In this document: positions 35,416-44,320 of the stretch, in pieces
How positions within the stretch are numbered: the first letter of the stretch is position 1
Layout: every line of letters starts with the position of its first letter
Assembly (NCBI GenBank): GCA_016190665.1
Contig: JACPQD010000021.1
Span: 294,944-358,943, forward strand
From: Chloroflexota bacterium
GTDB lineage: Bacteria > Chloroflexota > Dehalococcoidia > JACPQD01
Direction: 5' to 3'
Length of the DNA stretch: 64,000 nucleotides
Notes under the pieces: generated by a model
Seen by the model: only the letters and a program-made list of their open reading frames with translations
What the model was told of the DNA's origin: nothing
Database searches by the model: none
Made by a program: the position numbers and the translations under genes

Positions 35416-35421
35416 ATTATA
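35416..35421 (-). promoter_or_regulatory. -10 element of hisC-hisB
   Basis: TATAAT on the minus strand immediately after the T-run of the upstream terminator. It gives a leader of about 37 bases before the TTG at 35372. Confidence 0.5.
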
Positions 35422-35423
35422 CG

Positions 35424-35452
35424 AAAAAGCCCCCGTTGGAAGCAACGGGGGC
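35424..35452 (-). terminator. Terminator of the redox module operon
   Basis: Stem GCCCCCGTT / AACGGGGGC with a six-base loop followed on the minus strand by TTTTT. It ends transcription from the cytochrome gene just before the hisC promoter. Confidence 0.85.
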
Positions 35453-35511
35453 CCTGCGGGACGAGTGTGTGCTGTGGCAATCAGGCGGTCTGTGGAGCGC
35501 TCCGCTCCCTT

Positions 35512-36351
35512 TTACCTTCCGTAAGGGCTTCCTTTCCCTTCCTGCCTTATCCGGTAGACCTGATAAAGCACGTAAGCGAAAGTGCCCCAGGCGCCCAGTA
35601 GGGCCAAGAACAAACCCACCGGCGCCAGATCGGTAATGGCTTCCAGCCCTCTGGGCGCCACGGTATAAGCTGGCTCAGCTCCGCGCACCTCAAGCTGGAA
35701 AGAGCCTTCGGCCGCGCCGTGGGGTCCCGAGCCGTCAAAGCGCGCCGTTATTCGTTCGTTTCCCACGGCCCGGGGAGTATAAGACACTGTTGCCACGCCA
35801 TTGGCGTCCGTCCGGGCGGCGCCGATCTCCATCTGGTCCTTAACTTTGGCGAATTCCGCATCAGCGTAGAAGCGCACCGTTGCCTTCGCAACGGGTGACC
35901 CACTTGCATCCTTCAGAGACGCTGTCAGCTTGACCGAAGCGCCCGTCGTCTCCGAAGCTGAGGGTAGCACGGTCAATGAGGTGGCCGCCCCACTGGCAGA
36001 AGCAGCGACGGACTGCGGCACAGCTTGCGCGACGGCCGCTGGCGCGGCAGGCGCCGCTGCAGGAGCGGCGGACGCCTGCGCCCACGCAGTGGCCGGATCG
36101 CTGCTATGCGTTGTGATGGACGCAAAGGCCTGGCCCCTGGCATTCAAGTCACCGCCTCCGTTGGGATTCAAATGGCACGCGCCGCAGGTCTGGCCCGTCT
36201 TGGGGACGTACGCCGGCAGGGCCAGGCTGGGAGTCGCCGCCGCCCACATCAGCAGCGCCGCCATCAGAGACCCCCCGATAGCAGCGATGGCCAATCGCCT
36301 CAGAAGAGACAACCCGATGTCAACCTGGTTCACTGAGCATTTTCTAGACAT
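35512..36351 (-). CDS. Membrane-anchored cytochrome c-type protein with Ig-like domain
   Basis: 279 residues. Signal/anchor helix near the N-terminus (IAAIGGSLMAALLMWAAATP), one heme c motif in GQTCGACHLNPNGGG, an Ala/Pro-rich linker of about 40 residues, a bacterial Ig-like domain of about 90 residues (ASVKLTASLKDASGSPVAKA), and a C-terminal membrane helix (LAPVGLFLALLGAWGTFAYV). It overlaps the NrfD gene by 8 bp. With the ferredoxin and NrfD subunits it probably carries electrons between the membrane quinone pool and an external partner. Confidence 0.8.
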   Translation of the reverse strand: MSRKCSVNQVDIGLSLLRRLAIAAIGGSLMAALLMWAAATPSLALPAYVPKTGQTCGACHLNPNGGGDLNARGQAFASITTHSSDPATAWAQASAAPAAAPAAPAAVAQAVPQSVAASASGAATSLTVLPSASETTGASVKLTASLKDASGSPVAKATVRFYADAEFAKVKDQMEIGAARTDANGVATVSYTPRAVGNERITARFDGSGPHGAAEGSFQLEVRGAEPAYTVAPRGLEAITDLAPVGLFLALLGAWGTFAYVLYQVYRIRQEGKGSPYGR

Positions 36352-37792
36352 CGCCTTTACCGTCCGTTCGTGTGAAATGCATAGTTGTCGACCTCACCGG
36401 GCTTGGGACCGCTCCTTCAAGACCCCTGGCCGGCACCGGTACCCTGCCCGGCACGGCCTCATGCACCGGCACAGTAGCCGTCTCGCGCTCCCATCCCTCC
36501 TTGACCTCACAAACTGAGATGATAGGGAAGAGTTTGGCGAAGAGAGTGAACAAGAGACCGAACCAGGCGAAGGCGCCCACAGTTATGGATATCTCCACCC
36601 AGGTGGGCTGATAGACGCCCCAGTCGTAGGGCATCAGCGGCAGCGCCAGAGACGGTACCACGATGACGAACCGCTTGAGCCACATACCGACGTTCACCAG
36701 CACCGAGGCGATCACTATGATCGGAACAGTGCGGGTCCAGGGCAGGGCGACAGCCAATACTGGCAAGACCGTCCCGGCGATGGCGAAGGACCAGAACGGC
36801 AACGCGTATCGGCCCAGGAAGAGCTCCTGCAGAAGAAGCTTCTCGCCCTCGGCCAGCTTGTAGCCGGTCGTTATGTATTCCGAGAACGTGAAATAGAGGT
36901 ACATGGCACCCATGACCATCATCAGATAGCCCAGGTACCGGAAGTGCTTGTCCATGATGTACTGTTCCAGCCGGTAGACTTTGCGGAAGATGTACATGAC
37001 GGTGATGATGCCGGCGATGCCTGAGAAGATGGCTCCGACGACGAAGTAAGGGCCAAAGACAGTGCTGTTCCAGCCGGCGCGGAGCGTCATGGCAAAGATC
37101 CAGGAGACGACGGTATGGACCGAGACGGCAATAGGGATAATCAGGATCATCATGATCCCTAAGGCTCGCTGTAGGCGATGCTCCTGCTCCGGCGTGCCCT
37201 GCCAGCCCATAGCCAGCAGAGAATAGAGCTTCCACCGCAGCCTATGCACCGTGTTCTTCAAACGGTCCCTCGCCAGGGCGACGTCGGGGATCATCGGTAG
37301 ATACAGGTAGATAAGACTGCCCATCAGATAGGTGCTGATGGAGAGAATGTCCCAGATCAGCGGTGAGCTGATCTGGCCGTACAGAAGCAGGTTGGGCAAG
37401 CGGTCTGGACGGCCCAGGTCGATGGCGGGCATGAGGGCGCCTGTCATCAGGGCGACGGCTGTTATCACCTCAGCCATCCGCGTCACCGGGCGGCGCCATT
37501 CGGCTTGAGCCACGCGCAGGATGGCTGATATCAAAGTCCCCGCATGGCTGATGCCAATAAAGAAGACGAAGTTCGCGATGTACAGCCCCCAGTTCACCGT
37601 ATCGCCCATGCCGGTCTCAGCGAGACCGCCGCGGAGCTGAACCACGTAGGCGTAAGCGCCCAGTCCGACCGTCGCGACAAGGAAGCCCGTCCACAGGTAC
37701 CAGAGGAAGGATGTCCGAGTCATTGCGCGGAAGACTGTCGCTTCAAGCTGTTCAACGCGGTTAATTTTCTCAATATGCGACGTAGTCTGCAC
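36344..37792 (-). CDS. NrfD/PsrC-type membrane subunit
   Basis: 482 residues with about ten membrane helices. Motifs such as FIGISHAGTLISAILRVAQ, TGALMPAIDLGRPDRLPNLL and GWQGTPEQE are those of the long NrfD-family subunits found in alternative complex III, Qrc and polysulfide reductases. These bind quinone and pass electrons to the iron-sulfur subunit. The gene ends with a 60-residue hydrophilic tail. Neighbours supply the iron-sulfur and cytochrome parts, but no molybdopterin or other catalytic subunit is present. Confidence 0.9.
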   Translation of the reverse strand: MQTTSHIEKINRVEQLEATVFRAMTRTSFLWYLWTGFLVATVGLGAYAYVVQLRGGLAETGMGDTVNWGLYIANFVFFIGISHAGTLISAILRVAQAEWRRPVTRMAEVITAVALMTGALMPAIDLGRPDRLPNLLLYGQISSPLIWDILSISTYLMGSLIYLYLPMIPDVALARDRLKNTVHRLRWKLYSLLAMGWQGTPEQEHRLQRALGIMMILIIPIAVSVHTVVSWIFAMTLRAGWNSTVFGPYFVVGAIFSGIAGIITVMYIFRKVYRLEQYIMDKHFRYLGYLMMVMGAMYLYFTFSEYITTGYKLAEGEKLLLQELFLGRYALPFWSFAIAGTVLPVLAVALPWTRTVPIIVIASVLVNVGMWLKRFVIVVPSLALPLMPYDWGVYQPTWVEISITVGAFAWFGLLFTLFAKLFPIISVCEVKEGWERETATVPVHEAVPGRVPVPARGLEGAVPSPVRSTTMHFTRTDGKGDV

Positions 37793-37813
37793 AGTAGCCT
37801 CCCAATTATTTTT

Positions 37814-38665
37814 CTACCGCTGTTGTTCCCACGGGCGCGGTTCCTTGATCCCACGCGGGTCGTCGCTCTGGTGGCCGAAATCCTGGCCGTGGCCGTGGAT
37901 GTACCACACGCGGGGCCGGGTCCCTAGCTCCTCCTTCAGACGGAAGGCGTTGTTCTCAGCCAGAAAGCGCGAAAGCATAACGACCTTCACACCATTGGTA
38001 GCTATATCCTGGACCAGGTCCCCCAGGTAGATAGCACCCATAGGGCAAGCTTGGGCGCAGGCTGGTATTTTGCCATCCTCGACCCGGTGGGCGCAGAGCA
38101 TGCACTTCTCCACCACGCCGCGGCGGTGCGGGACGGGGTACTCCGGCGAGTACTGGGCGAAGGTGGCGCCGGGCGGGTTGTTGGGCTCTCCCCAGTTGAA
38201 GGAGCGCGCGCCATAGGGGCAGGCCGACATGCACATCCGGCAGCCAATGCATCGATTGTGGTCGACAAGGATGATCCCTTGCGGGTTCCGATAAGTGGCT
38301 CCCACTGGGCAAACATTCAGGCAGGGGGCGTTCTCGCACTGATTGCACAACCTGGGGAGAAAGAAACTGCCGCGTCCCCCCTCCTCCATCCTGAAAACCC
38401 TTATCCACTGCTGCCCCTCCGGAACGAAATGCGCGGCGCTGCAGCCCTCAGTGCATTGGGGCGCTCTACCTATGGTTATGCAACCCTCGCATTTGCGGAG
38501 GTCAATGACCATGGCCCACTGGCGCCTCGACCCACCTTCGGAGTGCGGAGACTCTGCGTGCGCCGGTGCGAGGCCGATCTCTGTTCCGGCTCGCAGGACC
38601 GCCATGCCTGCCGCCGCCGCGCCAACGGCCTTTACGAAGCCTCTTCGCGTTACTTTAGCTTCCAT
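37814..38665 (-). CDS. Tat-exported 4Fe-4S ferredoxin subunit (DmsB/NrfC-like)
   Basis: 283 residues. The N-terminus TRRGFVKAVGAAAAGMAVL is a twin-arginine signal. Four Cys groups follow: CEGCITIGRAPQCTEGC, CNQCENAPCLNVCP, CIGCRMCMSACP and CMLCAHRVEDGKIPACAQACP. This matches the four-cluster electron-transfer subunits of the DMSO/polysulfide reductase family. It overlaps the preceding small membrane gene and precedes NrfD by 21 bp. Confidence 0.92.
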   Translation of the reverse strand: MEAKVTRRGFVKAVGAAAAGMAVLRAGTEIGLAPAHAESPHSEGGSRRQWAMVIDLRKCEGCITIGRAPQCTEGCSAAHFVPEGQQWIRVFRMEEGGRGSFFLPRLCNQCENAPCLNVCPVGATYRNPQGIILVDHNRCIGCRMCMSACPYGARSFNWGEPNNPPGATFAQYSPEYPVPHRRGVVEKCMLCAHRVEDGKIPACAQACPMGAIYLGDLVQDIATNGVKVVMLSRFLAENNAFRLKEELGTRPRVWYIHGHGQDFGHQSDDPRGIKEPRPWEQQR

Positions 38666-38948
38666 AGTTGCTCTTACCTAACCAGGCCTGAGTAAACTCT
38701 CTGCCAGGTTCGACCCTTTCACCAGATTCTTTTTCCTTCAGTTCGTGGGAGGGCTGCGGCAACTTCCCGCGTCGCCTCTCCAAGGCCTTCGCGATCACGA
38801 TGGTCATGCCCAACGTGACAAGTGGAAGTGCCAGCACGGTGACGCTGGCTATCCAAACGTTGGTGAAGGTCACCAGGCTAGCTATGGCCAGCGCACCCGA
38901 GAGGGCCAGGATGGCAGAGATCGCCATGACGTCCGCGCTATCTTTCAT
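38655..38948 (-). CDS. Small two-helix membrane protein (paralogue of 42449-42838)
   Basis: 97 residues from the ATG at 38948, after AGGAGG. Starts MKDSADVMAIS, then two membrane helices (LALSGALAIASLVTF and VTVLALPLVTLGMTIVIAKA) and a basic, hydrophilic tail. It overlaps the ferredoxin start by 11 bp, so it is the first gene of the redox operon. The copy at 42449-42838 shares the same order DADVxAISAI, TNVWxA, and VIAK. Probably a structural or assembly subunit. Confidence 0.65.
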   Translation of the reverse strand: MKDSADVMAISAILALSGALAIASLVTFTNVWIASVTVLALPLVTLGMTIVIAKALERRRGKLPQPSHELKEKESGERVEPGREFTQAWLGKSNYGS

Positions 38949-39148
38949 TCCGCTTGAATCCTCCTTTCTTCCCTCTTTCAACGATCCTGGGGGGCGGTTT
39001 CCTTACGTTGGTTCCGGCCACCTCAGAAGCTCCGGGGCTATCACAAGGCGGCTGCCCTTCGCGCAGTTGCTATTCCCCGCCCGTCTGATTCAAGTGTAAC
39101 AACCCAGGCGCCTGGATGACATCGCAAGTTCTGGGGATTTTCAAAACG

Positions 39149-39179
39149 AGGAGGACGCTAAAAACTCTAGCGTCCTCCT
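39149..39179 (-). terminator. Terminator after the response regulator
   Basis: Stem AGGAGGACGCTA / TAGCGTCCTCCT with a seven-base loop, followed on the minus strand by CGTTTT. Lies 45 bp beyond the regulator's stop. Confidence 0.75.
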
Positions 39180-39223
39180 GTTACTGTTGCCTACTGTGTT
39201 CGATTGACCCGGACTACTGCACC

Positions 39224-39883
39224 CTAAGTATCCATCTCGATCAAGCCCTTACGCAGTGCGTACTTCACGAGCTCTGCCCGGCTGTGCAGATTAAGTTTCT
39301 CCATTATGCGAGCCCTGTGGGTCTGAACCGTGTGGTGGCTGAGGTAAAGCTGGTCAGCGATATCCTGGTTGCTGCGGCCCTCAGCGATGAGTTTCAGCAC
39401 TTCCCTCTCCCGGTCCGTCAAACCGTCATAGCTTGCTCGCTCCTCGCCCGTCCCTACGCGGTACAAGTAGTCCTTCACGAGCTTCTTGGCTATCGTGGGG
39501 TACAGATATACGCCCCCGCGAGCCACAGCCTTTAACGCCGCCACGAGTTCTTCGGAAGTAGCTTCCTTCAACAGGTAGCCGGAGGCCCCAGCCTCGAGTA
39601 TGCGGAAGAAGTAATCGTGGCTGTCATGCACGGTGAGCGCAAGGGTTTTCACCTCAGGGTCGCGCTCCTTAATTCTCTGGCAAGCCTCCAGGCCGCTCAC
39701 TGCCGGCATGCTTATGTCCAGGAGAACGATATCCGGCTTCAAAAGGTGCGTCTTGTCGATAGCCTCCTGGCCGTCGGAGGCCTCTCCGATGACTTCGATA
39801 TCGGGCTGGCTTTCCAGGAGGCGGCGCACCCCCTCACGGAACATCGCATGATCGTCGGCAATCAGGACGCGGATTTTATTCAC
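39224..39883 (-). CDS. NarL/FixJ-type response regulator
   Basis: 219 residues from the GTG at 39883, after AGGAGG. Receiver: IADDHAMFREGVRRLL, phospho-Asp in IVLLDISMPAVSG, Lys in GYLLKEAT. LuxR-type helix-turn-helix: LTDREREVLKLIAEGRSNQD and TVQTHRARIMEKL. It overlaps the histidine kinase gene by 8 bp and sits directly upstream of the redox module, so it likely controls that operon. Confidence 0.95.
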   Translation of the reverse strand: MNKIRVLIADDHAMFREGVRRLLESQPDIEVIGEASDGQEAIDKTHLLKPDIVLLDISMPAVSGLEACQRIKERDPEVKTLALTVHDSHDYFFRILEAGASGYLLKEATSEELVAALKAVARGGVYLYPTIAKKLVKDYLYRVGTGEERASYDGLTDREREVLKLIAEGRSNQDIADQLYLSHHTVQTHRARIMEKLNLHSRAELVKYALRKGLIEMDT

Positions 39884-42182
39884 GCTTTTCCTCCTGCGTT
39901 CCCAGGGGCACTCTGATAGAGATCCGCGTTCCCTTGCCCATCTGGGAATCGAGAGCGAATTCGCCGCCGAAAAGGGCAACTCTCTCTTGCATACCCATGA
40001 GTCCTAAACCTTCGGAGCCATCTACGCCTCGGCGGATCTGGGCGAGGTCAAAACCTCTACCGTTGTCCTCCACCACCCCAAAAACCGCGGTATCCCGGAC
40101 CTCGAGGCGGACCTTTACGCTCGTCGCCTGGGCATGCTTGCTGGCGTTATTGATGGCTTCCTGAACGATCCTGAAGAGCGCCGTCTCCAGTTGGGGAGGC
40201 AGCCGCTTCTTGAAGCCGATGGCGTGGCATTCAAACTTGACGCCGCGCTCCTCGAGGTAACGTTCGCCGTACCAACGGATAGCAGGGACGAGGCCCAAGT
40301 CATCCAGAACGCTGGGACGGAGGTCGCCGATAAGCTTGCGCACGTCCCCAAGGGTAACATTGGCTACCGTCTTGGCACGTTCAATCGCCGCTTCGGCCTT
40401 TCCCGCTGAGCGTGGCAAAGAGTGCTTCACCTCCTCTAGACTCATAATCAGCGCGGGGAGTTCCTGAGCTAGCTGATCATGCAAGTCCCGAGCCACCCGC
40501 TTGCGCTCCTCCTCCTGGGCGACGATGACCTTCTCCAGGAGCTGTCCGCGCAGCTCCTCCTTCCGCTGGACTTCCTCATAAAGCAGGGCCTTCTCCAGCG
40601 CTACACCGATCTGGTGAGCCACAGCCATCAGAGTAGCCGCCGCCACCTGGCCAAAGCAGTCCGGACGCGAGGAACCGATCAGTAGCACCGCTTGAACGCG
40701 CTCGCCTGAGGGAACTGGCACCGCCACCGCCGAACGCAAGTCCGCGAGTCCGCAGGTGCCTGAGTCCAGGTCTTCTGCACTGGCATGAAGCACCTGGTTG
40801 CTCGAGGCGGCCCGGCGGCACAGGCAATTGGCAGCGCAAGAAGATACGGAGTCTGACGGCCACCCTTGCTGGACAGCGAGACCCATTGGCGCGCCGCCGT
40901 CTCTGACAATCCAGAAACAGCCCGCCTCCGCGCCGGTCATTTGCAGCACGTGGCTAAGGGTGCTCTCCAGCATGGCCTGCGCATTCAGAGAAGCGCTCAC
41001 GGCCGTGGCAATGACGTTAAGGTGGGCCAACTCTCGATTGCGCCGCTCGACCTCGGCGGTGCGGGCGGCAACGCGCAACTCCAGGTCGCGATTCAACTCC
41101 GCTACTTCGGCCAGCAGAGCGCGCAACCGCACGCGCATGGCATCGAAGGCGTGGGCAAGTATTCCGATCTCGTCCTCTCTTTTTATGTCTACGGGCTCGT
41201 CCAGCTTGCCCGCGGCAAACCGCTCCGCCACTGACGTCAACTGCATGAGAGGCCGCACCACTCGCCGCACGCCGATCCAGCTCACGCCTATCGCCAACAG
41301 AAGCGCGGCAAACCCGATGAGCACCTGGCGCTCCAGGAGGTTGCGGGAGGTTGCCAGCAACTCGTCCGCAGGCTGTTCAACAGTCAACCCCCACGACGGC
41401 AAGACTCGGGAAGGTGCATAGGCGACGACATGACTGGGGAACCTGGCGCTCGACGTCGGTTCGTGAATCCGGTAGCCGGATTGCCGGCCGTCCATCAGAT
41501 CAGCCAGGAGCGTTCGGTGCTCCGCGGCGCTTCGCTCGGCCACTCTTCTCGGCCACAGCCCGTCTGTCGCATCCAGAAGCTGGCCGCGCACGTTCACAAG
41601 CTGGGCCTGCAATCCCTGACCGGTCTCTCCAAGGGCCAAGAGGTTAAGGGGCGGATAAGCCGGATCGAACTCGGCCATGAGCGTTCCGGTCAGCTTGCCG
41701 TTTCGGTCATGCAAGGGAACTGCCAGGCAGCCAAGGATCTTCCCCGAAGCTTCGGGGACTGCCCGCTCACCCACAAATTGCTTACCCGTGCTCAAGACGG
41801 TCTGTACACTTTGCTGATCGGCGATCCCACCGACCGCGACCTCCGCGTCGTCAGGATCCGTCCAGAGGACAACGCCGGAAGAGTCAGTCAGTACAATACT
41901 GGTAAATCCTCTCAGTCGCTGATGCAAGTCCCCAAGCCGATAGTCCCCTGCTTTGCCCAGGTCAGCAGCCTCACGCTCCAAGCTCGTCAAGTAATACCGA
42001 AGGACATCGTCCAGGCGGTGGCTGAGCGCTTCAGCGATTATTACCCGGCCCCGATAGGCGCCCTCCACGCTCTCGCTGATCCTCCAGAAACCGACCGCCC
42101 CGAACAAGAGGAGGATGAGCGCCAGGCCCAGTCCCACGCTGGCCACAATACGACGGCTGAGTGACCCGGATACAAAGCTCAT
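39876..42182 (-). CDS. Membrane sensor histidine kinase (NarX-like architecture)
   Basis: 768 residues from the ATG at 42182. N-terminal helix (VGLGLALILLLFGAVGFW), an extracytoplasmic sensing region of about 260 residues (dCache-like), a second helix (LIGFAALLLAIGVSWIGV), HAMP linker, GAF-like region (about 420-560), then a HisKA_3 dimerisation helix with the phospho-His in VARDLHDQLAQEL and a HATPase domain (EAINNASKHAQA, GVVEDNGRGFD, GLGLMGMQERV). The pair with the NarL-type regulator is typical of control by redox signals or electron acceptors. Confidence 0.93.
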   Translation of the reverse strand: MSFVSGSLSRRIVASVGLGLALILLLFGAVGFWRISESVEGAYRGRVIIAEALSHRLDDVLRYYLTSLEREAADLGKAGDYRLGDLHQRLRGFTSIVLTDSSGVVLWTDPDDAEVAVGGIADQQSVQTVLSTGKQFVGERAVPEASGKILGCLAVPLHDRNGKLTGTLMAEFDPAYPPLNLLALGETGQGLQAQLVNVRGQLLDATDGLWPRRVAERSAAEHRTLLADLMDGRQSGYRIHEPTSSARFPSHVVAYAPSRVLPSWGLTVEQPADELLATSRNLLERQVLIGFAALLLAIGVSWIGVRRVVRPLMQLTSVAERFAAGKLDEPVDIKREDEIGILAHAFDAMRVRLRALLAEVAELNRDLELRVAARTAEVERRNRELAHLNVIATAVSASLNAQAMLESTLSHVLQMTGAEAGCFWIVRDGGAPMGLAVQQGWPSDSVSSCAANCLCRRAASSNQVLHASAEDLDSGTCGLADLRSAVAVPVPSGERVQAVLLIGSSRPDCFGQVAAATLMAVAHQIGVALEKALLYEEVQRKEELRGQLLEKVIVAQEEERKRVARDLHDQLAQELPALIMSLEEVKHSLPRSAGKAEAAIERAKTVANVTLGDVRKLIGDLRPSVLDDLGLVPAIRWYGERYLEERGVKFECHAIGFKKRLPPQLETALFRIVQEAINNASKHAQATSVKVRLEVRDTAVFGVVEDNGRGFDLAQIRRGVDGSEGLGLMGMQERVALFGGEFALDSQMGKGTRISIRVPLGTQEEKRE

Positions 42183-42389
42183 TGTCCCTCGGAACCCTCC
42201 GGAACGACTCGTCGGAGCCACTCTTGCCACACGATCGCTAGAGTGGACCCGTGATTGAAGCACGCGCTGTAGAGTATACCGTCGATTCCAGAAAAGTCAA
42301 GGGGCGGATTGGGCCAACAAGAGTTGGCCGAGGGTTGCACGCCTGTGGCGAGTCACATGTCAACGCTTGGATAATACAGGAGGGTCTAA

Positions 42390-42421
42390 CCAAAAGAACC
42401 TCTTTGCAGAGGTTCTTTTGG
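42390..42421 (-). terminator. Terminator after the second small membrane gene
   Basis: Perfect 14-bp stem CCAAAAGAACCTCT / AGAGGTTCTTTTGG with loop TTGC, 28 bp beyond the stop at 42449. Confidence 0.8.
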
Positions 42422-42448
42422 GGGGCGAATAGGTAGTGTGAGTAGTCG

Positions 42449-42838
42449 TCAATACTGGGGCACACATTTCCCGTCAATACATCGGTAGCCAGGTGGACAC
42501 TCAGAATCAATGCTGCACGCCAGGTGCGAAGGCGATAGAGAATCGCGCAGTGACTGTCCCTTGGCCAGCCATTCCTGAATAAATTGTCTGACAACCGGCT
42601 CTGCTGGCTGATGCGCGTCGCCCGCGCTAGCTCTCGCCATAGCCTCTCGGGCCGCCCGGCGCCGCTCACCCATGGTCTTGGCGATAACGATGGTCAGAGC
42701 TGTGACCACCACTGGCAGCGTTAGCACAGTAAGGCCAGCCAGCCAGACATTGGTGAAGCCCACCAGCAACACAATCAGCAGAGCACAAGCCAGCGCAATT
42801 ATGGCCGAAATCGCGAAGACGTCCGCATCGTCGTTCAT
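42449..42838 (-). CDS. Small membrane protein with Cys-rich C-terminal extension
   Basis: 129 residues from the ATG at 42838, after GGGGAGG. The first 60 residues are parallel to the protein at 38655 (DADVFAISAIIALACALLIV, GFTNVWLAG, VIAK). It then adds a hydrophilic region and ends with CSIDSECPPGYRCIDGKC plus VPQY. This CxnCPxGxxCxxGxC spacing is like small disulfide-rich modules in secreted proteins. If the tail is outside the cell it could be disulfide bonded. The gene is alone between two operons. Confidence 0.65.
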   Translation of the reverse strand: MNDDADVFAISAIIALACALLIVLLVGFTNVWLAGLTVLTLPVVVTALTIVIAKTMGERRRAAREAMARASAGDAHQPAEPVVRQFIQEWLAKGQSLRDSLSPSHLACSIDSECPPGYRCIDGKCVPQY

Positions 42839-42967
42839 TTCTTTCCGCCTCCCCAAGTTCCTCAATATTAATTATGGAACGCTGGCGGAACTCGGGTGAG
42901 CGGAAAAACACGAAGGAATTCGCCCCCTCTGTCGTGGGAAACGTGCAGATGTTGGAGAGAGGTACCC

Positions 42968-44320
42968 CTAATCCCCCCGTGAACGGGGGGACTTAGGGGG
43001 GGGCTTCAGCCGCATCTCCACCGCCCGAGCGTGGGCTGTCAGCCCCTCGGCGCGCGCGATGGCCACTGCGGCTGGGCCAATGTCCTTCAAGGCTGTTTCG
43101 TCAACGGCGACAAGACTGATAATCTTGATGAAATCATTGACACTGAGGGGTGAGCTGAAGCGAGCCGTGCCGCCCGTCGGCATTACGTGGCTGGGCCCCG
43201 CCACATAGTCGCCCAGGGCCTCAAGCGACTTCTCGCCCATGAAGATGCCACCGGCGTGCCGGATTCTTCCAACCAGCGACCAGGGCTCTCGGACCAGGAG
43301 ACAGAGATGCTCGGGGGCGTAGAGGTTCGCCAACTCCAGAGCCGTGTCCATATTAGCGACCACGATTATCTGGCCGTTAGTATCGAGGGCCCTGGCGGCC
43401 AGGTCGCGCCTTTCCAGGCGCATTAGCTGAAGCTCGACCTCCGCTTTCACCTTCCCCGCCAGCTCCGCCGAAGTAGCCACGAGGATGGCCGAGGCCAGGA
43501 CATCGTGCTCCGCTTGAGCCAGGAGGTCGGCGGCGCAGAAAGCGGGATTAGCCGAGTCATCGGCGATTATCAGCGTCTCTGTGGGACCATGAAGCCCGTC
43601 GATGGCTACGACACCGAAGACCTTCTTCTTCGCCAGGGTCACGAAGATATTTCCCGGGCCGCAGATCTTGTCGACTTTAGGCACGGACTGCGTCCCAAAA
43701 GCCAGGGCGGCCACAGCCTGGGCGCCACCCAACTTGAACACTCGGTCTACGCCAGCAACGTTAGCGGCCGCCAGAAGAGCCGGAGCGATCGACCCGTCGG
43801 CCTTTGGAGGAGTGGCCAGGACGATTTGGTCTACGCCGGCCACCCGCGCCGGAATCGCCGTCATCAGCACCGTCGAAGGATAGCAGGCGGTCCCCCCTGG
43901 CGCGTAAACGCCGACGCGTTCCAGGGGTCGGACTATCTGTCCCAGAGCGCCGTGGCTGAAATCCATCCAGCTTTGGCGCCTCTGGGCCTCATGGAAGGCC
44001 CTCACCCTCCCCGCGGCAAGCTTCAACGCTGAGAGAAGTTCCCCATCTATCCGACTCGACGCCGCTGCGATCTCCTCCCGGTGGACCTCCAGGTTCGTCA
44101 GACTCGCCTGGTCGATGCGCCGGGTGTAGTCGAGGAGCGCGGCGTCGCCGCGGGCGCGCACATCGCTGATGATGCGGTCGACCGCCTGCTCCAGGCCCAC
44201 GCCCTCGCCAAAGATGGTCCTCAACCCCTCCTGAAGGGAAACCGGCGTCTCGACGACGTCCCAGCGAGGCCGGCGGCTGAGCAGCTTCCGCGCGGCGTCG
44301 ATATCACGAATAATGTTCAA
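42968..44320 (-). CDS. hisD: Histidinol dehydrogenase
   Basis: 450 residues, final two oxidations of histidine synthesis. Clear motifs include YAPGGTACYPSTVLM, KICGPGNIFVTLAKK, AGPSEIL-type region read here as HGPTETLIIADDSANP, LLAQAEHD and GDYVAGPSHVMPTGG, with the zinc-binding Gln and His residues present. The last 13 residues (PPPKSPRSRGD at the end) are encoded by a CCCCCC-GTGAAC-GGGGGG repeat and lie outside the normal fold. It overlaps the next upstream gene by 4 bp. Confidence 0.96.
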   Translation of the reverse strand: MNIIRDIDAARKLLSRRPRWDVVETPVSLQEGLRTIFGEGVGLEQAVDRIISDVRARGDAALLDYTRRIDQASLTNLEVHREEIAAASSRIDGELLSALKLAAGRVRAFHEAQRRQSWMDFSHGALGQIVRPLERVGVYAPGGTACYPSTVLMTAIPARVAGVDQIVLATPPKADGSIAPALLAAANVAGVDRVFKLGGAQAVAALAFGTQSVPKVDKICGPGNIFVTLAKKKVFGVVAIDGLHGPTETLIIADDSANPAFCAADLLAQAEHDVLASAILVATSAELAGKVKAEVELQLMRLERRDLAARALDTNGQIIVVANMDTALELANLYAPEHLCLLVREPWSLVGRIRHAGGIFMGEKSLEALGDYVAGPSHVMPTGGTARFSSPLSVNDFIKIISLVAVDETALKDIGPAAVAIARAEGLTAHARAVEMRLKPPPKSPRSRGD

